This document shows positions 50,154-61,157 of a stretch of DNA of 64,000 nucleotides, one piece after another. This DNA is from Helianthus annuus (Eukaryota; Streptophyta; Magnoliopsida; Asterales; Asteraceae). Within the stretch, counting starts at the first letter, position 1. The number at the start of each line of letters is the position of its first letter. Location of the stretch: positions 28,859,838 to 28,923,837 of the forward strand of contig NC_035443.2 in assembly GCF_002127325.2 (NCBI RefSeq), in the 5' to 3' direction. The notes under the pieces were generated by a model. It was not told the origin of the DNA, searched no databases, and saw nothing but the letters and a program-made list of their open reading frames with translations. Made by a program: the position numbers and the translations under genes.

Positions 50154-50170
50154 TGGCTCTGATACCAATC
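50154..50170 (-). other. Element F primer-binding site (tRNA-iMet)
   Basis: Plus-strand GGCTCTGATACCA directly before the right LTR, the reverse complement of TGGTATCAGAGCC. Confidence 0.88.
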
Positions 50171-52456
50171 TGTCACACCCCCAAAAACCACATGCGGAAC
50201 ACCACCGCTTGGAGGCGTGACCGACCAGGATCCAGCCACTAATCATAATGAGCATTGATTTAATAGTAGAAATATTACTATCCAAAGTAGTTAGCAACAT
50301 CGTAGTTTAAGTTCAGTAATTAGTTTAAACAAAACAGCGGAAGCATAAACCAAATAGTTTTAAAGATAGTTCTTAGTTCAAGATAATTAAACCCAACACA
50401 CGGGTTTTGACGAACACTACACATCCCCAAGCAGCAGCTCCTCAGTCACTGGTTACTTGCAAAGCATGCAGTAAGGGGTCAACAATAATGCTGAGTGAGT
50501 TCACTAGTTGTCTAGTTTTAGTTTACCAAAAGCTTAAGTTGTTTAGATAAAGCATTTATAATTACGTTGTGGGAAGCTACCCCATCTGTAAGCTCACTAA
50601 ACTGTAGATACCGAAACTGTTGACGGAAAATTGTTGTGCCCCGAGTCAATGTCTATCGTCATTGACCATGTTGCAAGGTCTACTAGTTCACGCCCGATCT
50701 CCCCCGGTCACGGTGTGAGGTTGTCAAACCTAATAGCGCTATTAACTAATAACCCGTTCGCCCCCGGCGATTAATCGGTACTGTAAGCAGGGACTTAAAG
50801 TGATAGAGTTTCGTTTAGCATGGCTAGTTGTGATTTATAAATAATATCCAAACGTATCTCCCCCGGAGATAGTAATTACCCATTCTGTTTTCCCCCGGAG
50901 TAATGGGTCAAAAGTGTTTTCCCCAAAGTTGGTAGTTTGTTCGTGTCCCTCCGCGGGACGCATGCTTTTAGTGTGTGAACTCACCTTGGGTTGCTCGGCA
51001 GATTAGGTCACTTGTCAAACACGTTGGTCACCACGTCCTAGCATGGTTACCGGTATAGGTCAGGTTTGGTGTACAAGCATTCACGTAAAAACTTACACAT
51101 AACTACCACGTATCATGCATACAAGTAAACAGTGGGTTATTGGGCCGGCCCTAACATTTACACAATCAAACAGTAACACATAGTCCAGTCAACAGGCAGC
51201 CCAAATTAAACACATTATGGCCCAATAACCAAAGTGAACAGCCCAGTCGCAACAAGGTGGTCTCGAGTCGCAACCATGAGGTTTCGGCTTGTCACGCTGT
51301 GGTTGCGAGTCGCAACTGCGGGGTCTCGAGTTGTCACGCTATGGTTACGAGTCGCAACCGCTGTGGTTTCGAGTTGTCACGCTATGGTTACGAGTCGCAA
51401 CCGCTGTGGTTTCGAGTTGTCACGCTATGGTTGCGAGTCGCAACCGTGTGGTCTCGAGTCGCAATGTTGTCCTTTTCATGTTCACGTGTTGATTCAGATA
51501 CATCAGGCTAAATTGTACTATGTATTCAGGCCCAAATCAGGAAACAACCAATAAGGTTTCACTAACAAGTTTTCCTAAACTGTCATTAATAAAATTTGGA
51601 TCAAACATTGCCCTTTTTGAAATCTTCAAACCATATTCAACAAGTTCATCACAAGTTCATAGATTTCTAGGGTTTTCATCTTAACATAATCATACATTTT
51701 TATGAACCAAAATCACATATTTTAACAAGATCAACATGCAAGAAAAAGAAAACATACATTTTGTAACTTTAAACATAGTTCGGTTGGCCATGAATACTCT
51801 TAAACTACCATTTTCTAGCCATCTTTAAACATGTTACCAAGTATTTACACATAATGGTTTACACATATAGTCAAACTTCACAAATCATCCTAAAATCATG
51901 TATAATACTTCTAACCAAGCACTTTCTAGTTCATAAACATTTCATTCATCAAACATACAAGGCATCTATTACACAAAATAGAACACTAACCGGTTATGAA
52001 GAAGGAGCCGAAACAAAGGAAAAGAACCGAGAAAGTAAAGTGTCCGAATGATGATGATCTTGTCCGAGATTCCTTGACCGAGATCCTTGTGAGATCCGAG
52101 CTTGAACCGAAAGTTGGAAGAGAATGGGATGTTGTTGAGGGTTTTCTAGTGAGAGAGAATAGAAGGAGTGTGTGGATATGTTTGTGTAACAAATGAGGGA
52201 AGTGGGGAAATGTTGGAGATTTTATACAAGGTTCAAAAATAGGCTAAGGGGTTTCGGCCCAAACCGGTTACGGCCCACTCGAGATCGAGTGGCCCACTCG
52301 CAACCGAGTGGTTGCGAGTCATGGTCTCGACTCACATACATATATATAATACATACATACAACACATATCATGCAAAAGGTCACGTTTTCATTTAATAAC
52401 ATATATATACACAAAATATTACAAGGTGTTCGTTCGGAAAAACCTAGAGTGTCACA
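50171..52456 (-). repeat. Element F 5' LTR
   Basis: Same sequence as 42925-45185 plus a 26-bp insertion near 51632-51660. Minus-strand TATA at 52220-52226. Confidence 0.95.
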
Positions 52457-52461
52457 TAAGA

Positions 52462-53233
52462 TGTTCTTTTTGATCTCATATCACCACTAAAAATGTCTCA
52501 TTCTGAAAAACTAATGCCCAATCTCGACCAAAACAGCACAATAAACATCATAAAGCCTAATATAAAATATCATTTAAAATTTTGTCTAAACATCTGCCCA
52601 CAACATTTTATAATCAAACATCTGTTCCCAATAAATATCTGTCCAGATTCAAAATTCTGGCTCCACTTTCAAAATTCAAAATTCAAACCATATATTCTAA
52701 TCCTATAAATGAGATATAATTGTCTGGCTCCACATTCAAATCTCTCTCGCTCATATTTGCGAGCGTATCTCTCTCTCTCTCTCTCTCTCTCAAATGCATC
52801 TTTCTCGTTATTCAGCCGCTAATCTCCGATTACACTTCTTTATTCGAATGTTTGATGATTTTGTTTACGTGTTATCATTCCAGTATCATTGTTCCAATAT
52901 TGTCGTTTCAATGAAGCTTCCCATCACACATCAACCTTTCAATATCGATGTTGCAGTATAATTGTTGCAACATCGTGAAAAGTTGCATGTGCTACCTTCT
53001 TTGATGGGAGAGTTGCATTGTTCGATTTTCATTGACTCGAAAGTCAGATGTGCTACAACAGTTGAGAGGAGACCTTTGCATTTTAGGTTTGTTTCTTATT
53101 TTGATTAACTATTGATGAAGTTGAGAGTTTTTATTAACACTGACATTTTAGAATATGTTAAGATGCAAGTTGATATTATTAAAATGAACTACTACATAGA
53201 AAAATAGAAATTTAATGAAATATTTATAAAGTA
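52462..53233. other. Non-coding, with a (TC)n microsatellite
   Basis: ACATCTG-rich sequence, then a TC repeat at about 52767-52795. Short ORFs only; no support for a gene. Confidence 0.5.
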
Positions 53234-53587
53234 TTACAAGCTAGAGTTAACACTTGCTAGGATTTCGTAGACTCTGGCCTTTCTCCATGTGATTTCATGC
53301 TCTCTTTTGAATTTCAGGTCAGTTAGCATGTTGCAGATTTTCTGATCGTGTTTTAGAAGTTGTGTCAGAAACTCTTTTGCATTCTTCTGGAACTCTGATG
53401 GAGGAGAGTGGAGGACTACATCGAGCAATGCTATGCTGTTCCAGGTTTTGTTGTAATTAGTGTCATTGCTTATGTCGACTTTCCTGTTTAGTTCTTCGTC
53501 TGTTCTTTGTTCTTTGAGTGACCACATCGAGAATTGTGTTTTAACATCGCTGGTGTCTGACCAGTGGTAGAAGCTGAATTTTGCCAT
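53234..53587 (-). CDS. Hypothetical protein, 117 aa
   Basis: Begins MAKFSFYHWSDTSDVK and ends YEILASVNSSL. It is hydrophilic, rich in Lys, Glu and Asn, and probably largely helical (FLTQLLKHDQKICNMLTDL). There is no signal peptide, membrane segment or recognised domain. A minus-strand TATA box (TATAAAAG, 53694-53687) lies about 100 bp upstream of the ATG, a natural promoter distance, which makes it more than a chance frame. It lies inside the Helitron-like segment, so it may be a captured gene piece. Confidence 0.4.
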   Translation of the reverse strand: MAKFSFYHWSDTSDVKTQFSMWSLKEQRTDEELNRKVDISNDTNYNKTWNSIALLDVVLHSPPSEFQKNAKEFLTQLLKHDQKICNMLTDLKFKREHEITWRKARVYEILASVNSSL

Positions 53588-53686
53588 GTAGATTTTTTGT
53601 TGGTTTTTCTGATTTGGAACAATTTTTGATAGAAAGTGATTTGTAGGACAATTTGTTGATGTTTTTAATCAAAAGTAATCATTGGT

Positions 53687-53694
53687 CTTTTATA
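53687..53694 (-). promoter_or_regulatory. TATA box upstream of the 117-aa ORF
   Basis: CTCTATAAAAGACC on the minus strand, about 100 bp before the ATG at 53587. Confidence 0.4.
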
Positions 53695-54013
53695 GAGTTT
53701 AAAAATGCGTCTACATGGTAAATGAAGAGGTTAATTGTAATTGTGATAATCTGCTTTTGTTCTTTGAACTTCGAAATTTTGTCCCTTGGGTTTCTTGGTA
53801 TTTAATTTTACGGTTTTCCCATAAAAGTGGGGGTTTGAAAAGGTTTTTGCATTAAAAGACTGCTATTTTGATTTATACATTAATATGTTTACATTAAATC
53901 TACACGTTTTCACTGTTAGATGTTTCAGTATATAAACTCATAGTCACTTGACCTGTTTTTCATCACGTTTTCCTACGAAGATATCATACTTTCAGGAAAG
54001 TCGAGTAATATAG

Positions 54014-54301
54014 TTTATTCAAAGGGCGTCATTCACTTCTGTAAAATCAGATGATTTAAAGCAGCGTGTTGTCAGGCAAATCGAGGAACAGGGGTATGAA
54101 GATAGGGCTACTCTTCAAGAGCTGAAGAGATGTTTTGATGGATTGCAAGTTGGTCTGTTCACGAGAGAGCAGGTTTCCAGAAATCTTATGCGGATGCCTT
54201 CAACTTCCGTTCGTGAGCTATGTGTTGTCAGTAATATAGAGTGCGGTGATAGAGACGTGGAGTTCATGGCGAAGCTGAAGGACATACATCGAGAAGTTTA
54301 G
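54014..54301 (+). pseudogene. Exon-like coding fragment, about 95 codons, unknown
   Basis: An open frame between TAG at 54011-54013 and TAG at 54299-54301. It reads DDLKQRVVRQIEEQGYED, LQELKRCFDGLQVG and VEFMAKLKDIHREV, a hydrophilic helical composition typical of real protein. It has no start codon at its beginning, and the preceding ATATAG could be a splice acceptor. A polyadenylation-like AATAAATGAATAAA follows at 54410. No family recognised. Confidence 0.35.
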
Positions 54302-54491
54302 CAATCGATGGAGTTGAAGCTAAAGTTTCTTACTTCTTACTGTTATTGTTATATTTTAACTTTAATGTTTTTCAGTATGATATGTAATTATTGGACTTTT
54401 AATGTCATGAATAAATGAATAAATTTTAATCTTATGAATCTATGTTGCGTTTTAGTTTTACTTATTTAGTGTTTGAGTTTGATTTAGATTA

Positions 54492-54669
54492 TGTTGATGT
54501 TGAATTGTGTGTGAACGTCTGTTTGGTAAGTCAACAGAAGTTTAATAGTATGAAGGGTTGGTTTGATGGTGAACAGATAATGTTGATGTTGAATTGTGTC
54601 TAAACATCTGTTTGGTAAGTCAACAGAGGTTTAATAGTATCAAGGGTTGGTTTGATGGTGAACAGATGA
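54492..54669. repeat. Tandem duplication, 89-bp unit
   Basis: Two copies (54492 and 54581) starting TGTTGATGTTGAATTGTGT and ending TGGTGAACAGAT, with a few substitutions. Confidence 0.88.
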
Positions 54670-54935
54670 GTGCAAAGATAAAACAAATGTTTAGAATTTG
54701 ATCATTGACAGTAGTTTTTTGAAGAATCTGTGCTCCTGCAAATTATAGAGAGTCAATATTTGGAGTTGTAAAAGGTCTGTTGTAGTTAAAGTTTGGTAAA
54801 AGAGAACATCTGCTGATGATGAAACAACTGTGTATGCTAACGACTGTTGATTTACCACTGTTGACTAAATGAATAAATTTTCATAGTATTAATCTTTGTT
54901 GTCGCATCTTCATTTAAATTATTTCAGTCATTCCC

Positions 54936-55455
54936 AAGTATTATTATATAATTTTGTTTATCAATAGCAGTTTTTTGGAAGAATTTACCGTATATTTTGG
55001 TGTTGTAAAAGGTGTGTTGTAGCTAAAGTCTGAAAAAAGAGAGCATTCGCTGATGAATAAATGCCTGAAGATGCAAAGGTCTGATATGGGTCAACAGATG
55101 TTAACGAACAACAGATGATATTCAATCTTAAAATGCTTAACAGAGGATTTGATACTAATAGTGGTTGGGCTAATGATGAATAAGTATTATTATATAAGGT
55201 CTGCTATAAGTATTATTATATAATTTTGTATGTCAATAACAGTTTTTTGGAAGAATTTACGGTATATTTTGCTGTTATAAAAGGTGTGTTGTAGCTAAAG
55301 TCTAACAAAAGAGAGCATCCGCTAATGAATAAATGTCTAAAGATGCAAAGGTCTGCTATGGGTCAACAGATGTTAATGAACAACATATGATATTCAATCT
55401 TAAAATGTTTAACAGAGGATTTGATACTAACAGTAGCTGGGCTAATAGTAGATGT
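54936..55455. repeat. Tandem duplication, about 272-bp unit
   Basis: Copies begin AAGTATTATTATATAATTTTG at 54936 and 55208, and both end in the AACAGAGGATTTGATACTAA region. They are diverged by roughly 8-10% by eye. No frame is open across them. Confidence 0.85.
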
Positions 55456-55787
55456 TAGACTTACGACTGTTGAGTTACACTGATTGAAAACAACTGTTTT
55501 TTAAGCTTCTGCTTGCCTAAAAATACATCCACTGCTAAAGGGTACCGTCTGTTGTCATAATTTCTGTTTATCCTAATGAGTGTTGATTTACTATACTACT
55601 GACAGTCATCCATTATGACAATAGAGGTTTTGACGTGGACAGATGTTAGCTAAAAATAAAACAACTGCTGAAAGTTATCATCTGTTCTCATAACTTCTGT
55701 TTATCTAACGACTGTTTGACTTACACTGTTTCCAACGACCAACAGAGGTTTCCAAACAAATTTTGTTAGACATCTTTTATATTTACT

Positions 55788-55882
55788 TATAGTTGTCTTT
55801 TAGCTATAATAGATAACACATTTTCGTACAATATCTATACATGTATCTGTATGTTCTATCAATATGTGTTATGCATGGTTTA
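55788..55882 (+). repeat. 95-bp direct repeat, copy 1 (left of B3 gene)
   Basis: TATAGTTGTCTTTTAGC..TTATGCATGGTT. Copy 2 is at 59973-60066. Confidence 0.85.
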
Positions 55883-56039
55883 CAACGTAAATGTAAATAA
55901 CAAATTCAATAAGGGGTGTATGTGTAAATATTTTTCATCAGTTGAAAATATAGAAAAATGAAAACACAACCGTCATTATTTCTTTAGCATCATTACACAT
56001 TAAACATCTATTATCTCTTTTTTCAAAAATCTCTTCTTC

Positions 56040-58425
56040 CCAGTCATTTTCTAGGGTTTCAACTTTCTTATTCTCCGTCTTCTACACTTCAATCACCGGA
56101 GGTTTTATTGTTTTTTCTTCAGCAGCAACTGGTATGTAATTCATATTGTAATGAACTTTATATTGTTTAACTGATTTTAATTCAAATCCTATCTTGCAAG
56201 AAATACGATTTTAAATGTTTATTACTATACATTCAAGAAGGGTTTAGTTCGATGTTTGAATCAGTTGTTGAGAACATTTTAAAATAGTTATTATTTGCAG
56301 AAAAATTTTAACTCATACTCTATTTCTATGATTAATTTCAGTAGATACTCTGTTAATACAAAAAGTTAATGTTCATCTTCTTCGAAGCCAACTTTTTAAT
56401 TCCAATCTTTTAACATCTTTACAGATTTAGGTTTTATCATGTATACTACATTTGTCAAGTTTCTTGATAACCCAGAATCTTTGAAATTGGTATGACATGT
56501 TTTTATATACATAATTTATTTTTATTGAGATATATATATTTAACAGTTGTTATGGTTTATATTTTCTTACACTACTTAAAAATTATATAGAGGATGTACC
56601 TATAGCCTTTGCTAATCAAAAGTGGGGAGATTGTTGGCAAAAAAATAAGTTGCGAATCTATCATGAGTCTGGTAAAAAATGGGTTGTGAGGGTCAGAACA
56701 GAAAATTCAACGCCAATAATAACTGACGGTTGGGACAGTGTTGTTAAAGATCTCAATGTGTCGAGGGATACTTTGTTGGTTTTCAGACCGTTAGGTGATT
56801 TTGGTCTTGAACTTTCATGTTTTGTTGATGGCATGTGTGGTGAATATTATTTCACGTTTAATCGTTATGCAAGATTTGGTTTTACGGTATGACTGTTGAT
56901 CTTAACTTGAATCCTTTTGCATCTTAAACGTGTCAACACTTATTCTCATAAGTTACACACTTCACGTATAGTATTCATTATTTTTAATTTTATGCAGGTA
57001 ATCGAAGACTGCTTCATTAAACAATTTTACGTAAACAGCCCACCAAGTGGCAAATTTCAAATCTGTTATAAGGGTTCCTATTGGAATGTTGAGGCGTCTA
57101 AGGCTGATACTAACTTTGTATTTGCTAGAGGATGGCCGGAAATGTGCAACAATGTTGGGATACTGGAGGATGATTTGCTTATGTTTAGCAGAATTGATGA
57201 TGTTGTTTTTGAGGTAGTAGTTTATAGAGATGAGACAGAGATTTGCTTTTCGAAGAAACCTGAATCTGACGATGATAGTGTACTTGAGATATCGAAGGCT
57301 GATTATGTTGAGAATTTATTGAAGGTACGTATGTATTTAGCATTAGCAGTAAAAGTTTTAATTATTTTAGCATTATATTAATTATTTCATTAATGTTGAC
57401 CAGGATATCTATGAGGATGAAGAAGTTGTGTCTGTAGGTGAAGGAAGAACCGTTACTCAGGTACTTACTAAATTATTAAAATTATTTATTTTTAATTGAA
57501 CACATATAAGTATTTAATGTTTTTACAACTATTAGTAATGCTATTTACTGATGTTACATTTATCCAATCATGTATTATTTAGAAGAAGTTACCAACCAAT
57601 GCCGAATGCACGTCGAAGAGACGCATGTCTTCACGATTGAATAAAACACAAGATGTAAGTTTACCATCTTAAAGATTGTTATATTACTATGGTTATTAAA
57701 GTTAATCTATGACAACGGGTTAAGAAGAAAGGCAAAGTTACTTCTGAGAGAAAGGAGACGGTCAAGAATATGACTAAAGGAAATGCTGCCTTACATGTCG
57801 ACACAAGTGATGATATTGGATGTTCTTCATTTGCTCACAAAGTTAAGGTATCTATACTCGCCACTTAATTAGTATATGTTATATAAACTGTTCTTTTTTG
57901 TGCATATATTCAACATTCCTTTAATTCACATGTATACGTTGTATACGTTTACTTTTTCATCAAGGGGAAGAGAGCCGCCAACGTTTAGAAAAAGCTTAAC
58001 CGTAGAAATAAGATTACAAAGACTGCAAAAAAACATTCTGGACATCTTCTCGACCCTGAGTTCTTTCATTTTTATCACAAAGGAGACTATAGGCTGGTAT
58101 ACCATTTTTTATAACAAACTAATGATTTATGTTTATTTGTCTGACTATTATTTTTTTCTACACAATACATGTAGCGTCTTCCTGTTGAAGTTGCCAGACG
58201 AACAGGTCTTTCTGTTGATCTTAATCCTTTGAAAGTTCAAAACATGGTTGGAGTTATGGAGGTTTATGATGTTAAGTCGGAGTTAAATAAATTGAAGCCA
58301 CGTTATGCGTTGGACGGTTGGCGAAAGTTTATGACTGAGAATAACTTGAGGTTGGTGATATGTTGCACTTCACATACGTGTCTTCGCAACAGAAGATCGT
58401 ATTAAATCAAGTTACCTCAGTTTAA
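56040..58425 (+). pseudogene. B3-domain (REM-like) gene, eight coding exons, probably degenerate
   Basis: Coding exons 56439-56489, 56593-56886, 56998-57324, 57404-57460, 57583-57654, 57725-57847, 57965-58096 and 58175-58405. Every intron is GT..AG and phase 0, giving 429 codons. Exons 1-2 form a B3 DNA-binding domain (FVKFLDNPESLKL, IAFANQKWGD, VRVRTENSTPIITDGW). Exon 3 is a second, weaker B3-like block (FIKQFYVNSPPSGKF, VFARGWPEM, DDLLMFSRI). Exons 4-7 are a Lys/Glu/Ser-rich linker. Exon 8 begins a third block (RLPVEVARRTGLSVDLNP, YALDGWRKFMTENNL). A non-coding first exon with a 5' UTR intron (56132-56424) is likely. Damage: TAG at 57986-57988 in exon 7, and a one-base shift near 58353 after NNL, beyond which the other frame reads GDMLHFTYV, as B3 C-termini do, to TAA 58423-58425. 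B3 REM proteins are nuclear DNA-binding factors. The internal stop could instead mean exon 7 is skipped or mis-modelled. Confidence 0.7.
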
Positions 58426-58980
58426 CAACGACATTTAAGTATGTTCTGATATCAGATATTATAATTATGAATTTTTTGATGGTGATGTTGTATGTCTTTT
58501 TTTTTTAATTATTAACTTGATGTTTTGTTGCTATGTATGGCTAACATGATAAAACACTGTTATTAGCACTTTATGTTTTATATATAGATGATATCATGCT
58601 TCTTTTTGCTAATAGTAGCTGCAATTAGTAGAAACTTGGTTTATTAATCGCAAATGTGACATTCTTCTGCATTTATGGGTTTATGAATTCAGAATAACGG
58701 ATGGATATATATGACTATATTTGGCATGATGATGATGTGTTTCATGTTGTAAAAACCATGGAATTGTTAGATACTAGATTGGTTTGCCCGATTAGATTAT
58801 GTGTTAAATTATAGTTCTTTAAGTCATTGTTTCGTTTTCTTGAATTTTATGTAATTTTGTAAAGAAGTACAATAACAAACAATGGTTTGAACATTTGTTT
58901 GCATTTTGGTCAATAGTTAATGGAAACCCATGTTAGGTTCAACAGTGTTTTGAAGAGGAAAAGAGTGTGAGAAGACAGTA
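58426..58980. other. Non-coding 3' flank of the B3 gene
   Basis: AT-rich with no gene seen. Contains the first copy of a 54-bp direct repeat (58827-58880) that recurs at 59340-59393. Confidence 0.5.
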
Positions 58981-58994
58981 GATCTGATTAAGTT

Positions 58995-59340
58995 AAACAT
59001 CTGTTCAGGCTTAAACAAATGTTTGGCCTTTTATATCAGAGGTTTGGACTTAAACAGTTGTTTGACCTTAAACAGATGTTTGGCCATAAACAGATGTTTC
59101 ACCTTAAACAGATGTTTTGCCTTAAACAGATGTTTGGCCTTCTATATCAGATATTTGGACTTAAACAGATGTTTTACCTTAAACAGATGTTTGGCCATAA
59201 ACAGATGTTTGGCCTTAAACCAAACATTTGCTTAAGGTCAACATCTGTTTGACTATTGGTCAACATCTAATTGACTTTTGGTCAACATCTCATTTAGTAT
59301 TCAACAGAACTTTGAATAACTCAACATCTGTTTAATTCGT
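58995..59340. repeat. Minisatellite of 18-bp TTAAACAGATGTTTGGCC units
   Basis: About a dozen units of 18 bp in head-to-tail order, with a higher-order pattern including two TTTATATCAGA-type interruptions, then inverted GGTCAACATCTG units. The 70- to 77-codon ORFs here are the repeat read as LKQMFG or LNRCLA and are not genes. Confidence 0.9.
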
Positions 59341-59645
59341 TGTTTCGTTTTCTTGAATTCTATGTAATTTTGTAAAGTAATACAAAAACAAACATTTTTA
59401 CAAAATCCCAAATCACCCTATCATTTAAGTGCATTGAAGTAAAAGTGGAAATGATGTTATTCATGTGGTCCTGTTGTGCTTTTATTTGACCTCTAATATG
59501 GGTTCATGATCTAATCTGGTGATTTGAAGACATTGTTGTTGAATCGAATGAGATGTTTGATGTAATGTGGTCGTATTAATAACAAATAGTAATTAATATA
59601 ACTAAGATTCCCGAGCCCGGGAAGCAATCCTGGGTAATAACCTAG

Positions 59646-60096
59646 CTAAATAATATTTTATAACGAGTAGTGGTTAGTTATAACAGTCCTGATGAACTTT
59701 TGTTAGAGTTTCACAAGTCTACTCAATTGCTGAAGTCAAAAAAAGTTGTGCATATCGTGACAAAGATAAAGTCCTCTTAGTTTCATGTCATGATTGTTTG
59801 TGGTTGTACATTTGGTTCGTTGTTGTATTAATTTTGCTTCTTAGACATGTTCTATATGTAGTTATGTCTATAAGCAGGTTTCATTGTCAATGGGTGGGTG
59901 CTACCTTTTTTTTGTGGATAGCACAATGGAAATACTCGTATGTATCTTATATATTAACTGATGATGCATGTCTATAGTTGTCTTTTAGCTATAATAGATA
60001 ACACGTTTTGTTACAATATCTATACACATATGTGTATGTTCTATCAATATTTGTTATGCATGGTTTTCTAAGAAACGACACACGGGTCTTATCGCT
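59646..60096. other. Non-coding spacer with direct-repeat copy 2
   Basis: No gene seen. 59973-60066 repeats 55788-55882 with few changes. Confidence 0.5.
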
Positions 60097-60864
60097 AGTA
60101 CTATATAATAAAAGAAACCAACTTTTGGACACTTGTCATCATATTAGCCCATATCTTATAGATAATTATTGTTTTAGTCTAATCTCTTCTAATTAATTAT
60201 AGATAACCCTCATACAAAATATTATAAAACCAAACTTTGTATTAATATATTATATATTTTTATTTTCATAATTAAAAAAATTGGTATATCGATTTTATTA
60301 CATAATTTTTAACAAATCGTATATAACTTTCAATATTACTTTATATACAAAATTAGATTTATTACGACTTTTTTAACATAATTTATATTTTATCACTAAA
60401 ATGGCTGTTTATTTGCTTCTTGAATAACATGTTTGACCACTGTATCTTTTTTCAATAATCATCTTGGCAATCACCATATCTATCGCGTACCGAGTATCCA
60501 TTAGTTTTTTTAAACATAATTTTCTTTATTTGGTACATAAAATCATACTTATTCAAGCCGTGTAATACACGAGGGTTTTTAAAGATATAATTCTTTTATT
60601 ATTTGGTAAACAATATTACATTATTCAACCCGTGTAATACACGTGATTTTAAAGATATAACTTTTTTTATTATTTGGTATATAAAATTAAATTTATTCAA
60701 CCCATACAATATGGTTCTTATAGATATAACTTTTTATTACTTAATATTTAAAAATGATATTTATTCAACCCATGGAATAAGGGAGATTTTTAAAGATATA
60801 TTGTTTTATTATTTAGTATATAAATTTCATTTATTCAACCCGTGTACACGGGGTTATAACCTAG
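60097..60864 (+). mobile_element. Small non-autonomous Helitron
   Basis: The 5' end resembles plant Helitrons (CTATATAATAAAAGAAACC, followed by TTTGGACACTTGTC). The 3' end has a 14-bp perfect palindrome CCCGTGTACACGGG (60839-60852), 8 nt, then CTAG at 60861-60864 followed by T. The AT-rich interior has no coding frame. The exact 5' base is uncertain by a few nucleotides. Confidence 0.65.
60545..60864 (+). repeat. Tandem array of about 70-bp units, each with a decayed terminator-like palindrome
   Basis: Five units spaced about 68-75 bp. Each has TTATTCAACCCGTGTAATAC-like palindromic cores followed by TTTTAAAGATATAA and TATTATTTGGTA. The last unit ends in the functional-looking hairpin plus CTAG. 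Confidence 0.8.
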
Positions 60865-61157
60865 TATATAAGATAAGGTAATTGTAAGATGTAGAAATGA
60901 CTTAATTCGGGTTTGGTATCCTATACATCCTAGTAACACATCGCAAGGCTCATCAAGGCTCGATAGTTCAAATTAATCAAACATTATATTATGAGGGCCG
61001 AAAAGTCTTGTTATGACCTAATGTGGGTTTCTTTAATCAAAACAACCCACTAACACATAATTAGGCCCATCTAATGTGCATTAGTTTGATTATGTGAATT
61101 GATTCAGACACAACAAGTGCTGTGATTGTATAAATGGCATTGATTCCAATTTAATAT
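60865..61157. other. Unassigned non-coding sequence
   Basis: No ORF or repeat recognised. Confidence 0.4.

Larger units (their letters stand above)
42925..52456 (-). mobile_element. Element F: Ty3/gypsy chromovirus (Tekay/Del-like), recently inactivated
   Basis: 9,532 bp with exact target duplication TAAGA (42920-42924 and 52457-52461). LTRs are 2,261 and 2,286 bp and differ by about 17 substitutions (about 0.75%), a 1-bp gap and a 26-bp insertion in the right copy. A close relative of C, inverted. The polyprotein has one nonsense codon and one frameshift. Confidence 0.95.
42631..59645 (+). mobile_element. Candidate Helitron-like segment carrying a B3 gene, split by element F
   Basis: Starts TCTATACTTTCTATAAAAG after an A, which is like plant Helitron 5' ends. 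Ends with a hairpin (CCCGGGA / TCCTGGG, 59616-59634), 7 nt, then CTAG (59642-59645). Without F it is about 7.5 kb. The word ACATCTG / CAGATGT recurs on both sides of F, supporting one unit. Against it: the base after CTAG is C where T is usual, no Rep-helicase frame is present, and the two ends were paired by inspection only. Confidence 0.35.

Noticed and set aside
59019..59252. 77-codon LKQMFG repeat protein
   Set aside because: It is a translation of the 18-bp minisatellite; any frame of this repeat stays open.
60603..60881. 92-codon ORF over the small Helitron end
   Set aside because: It runs across the 70-bp tandem ladder and past the CTAG terminus, and is an AT-rich low-complexity product.
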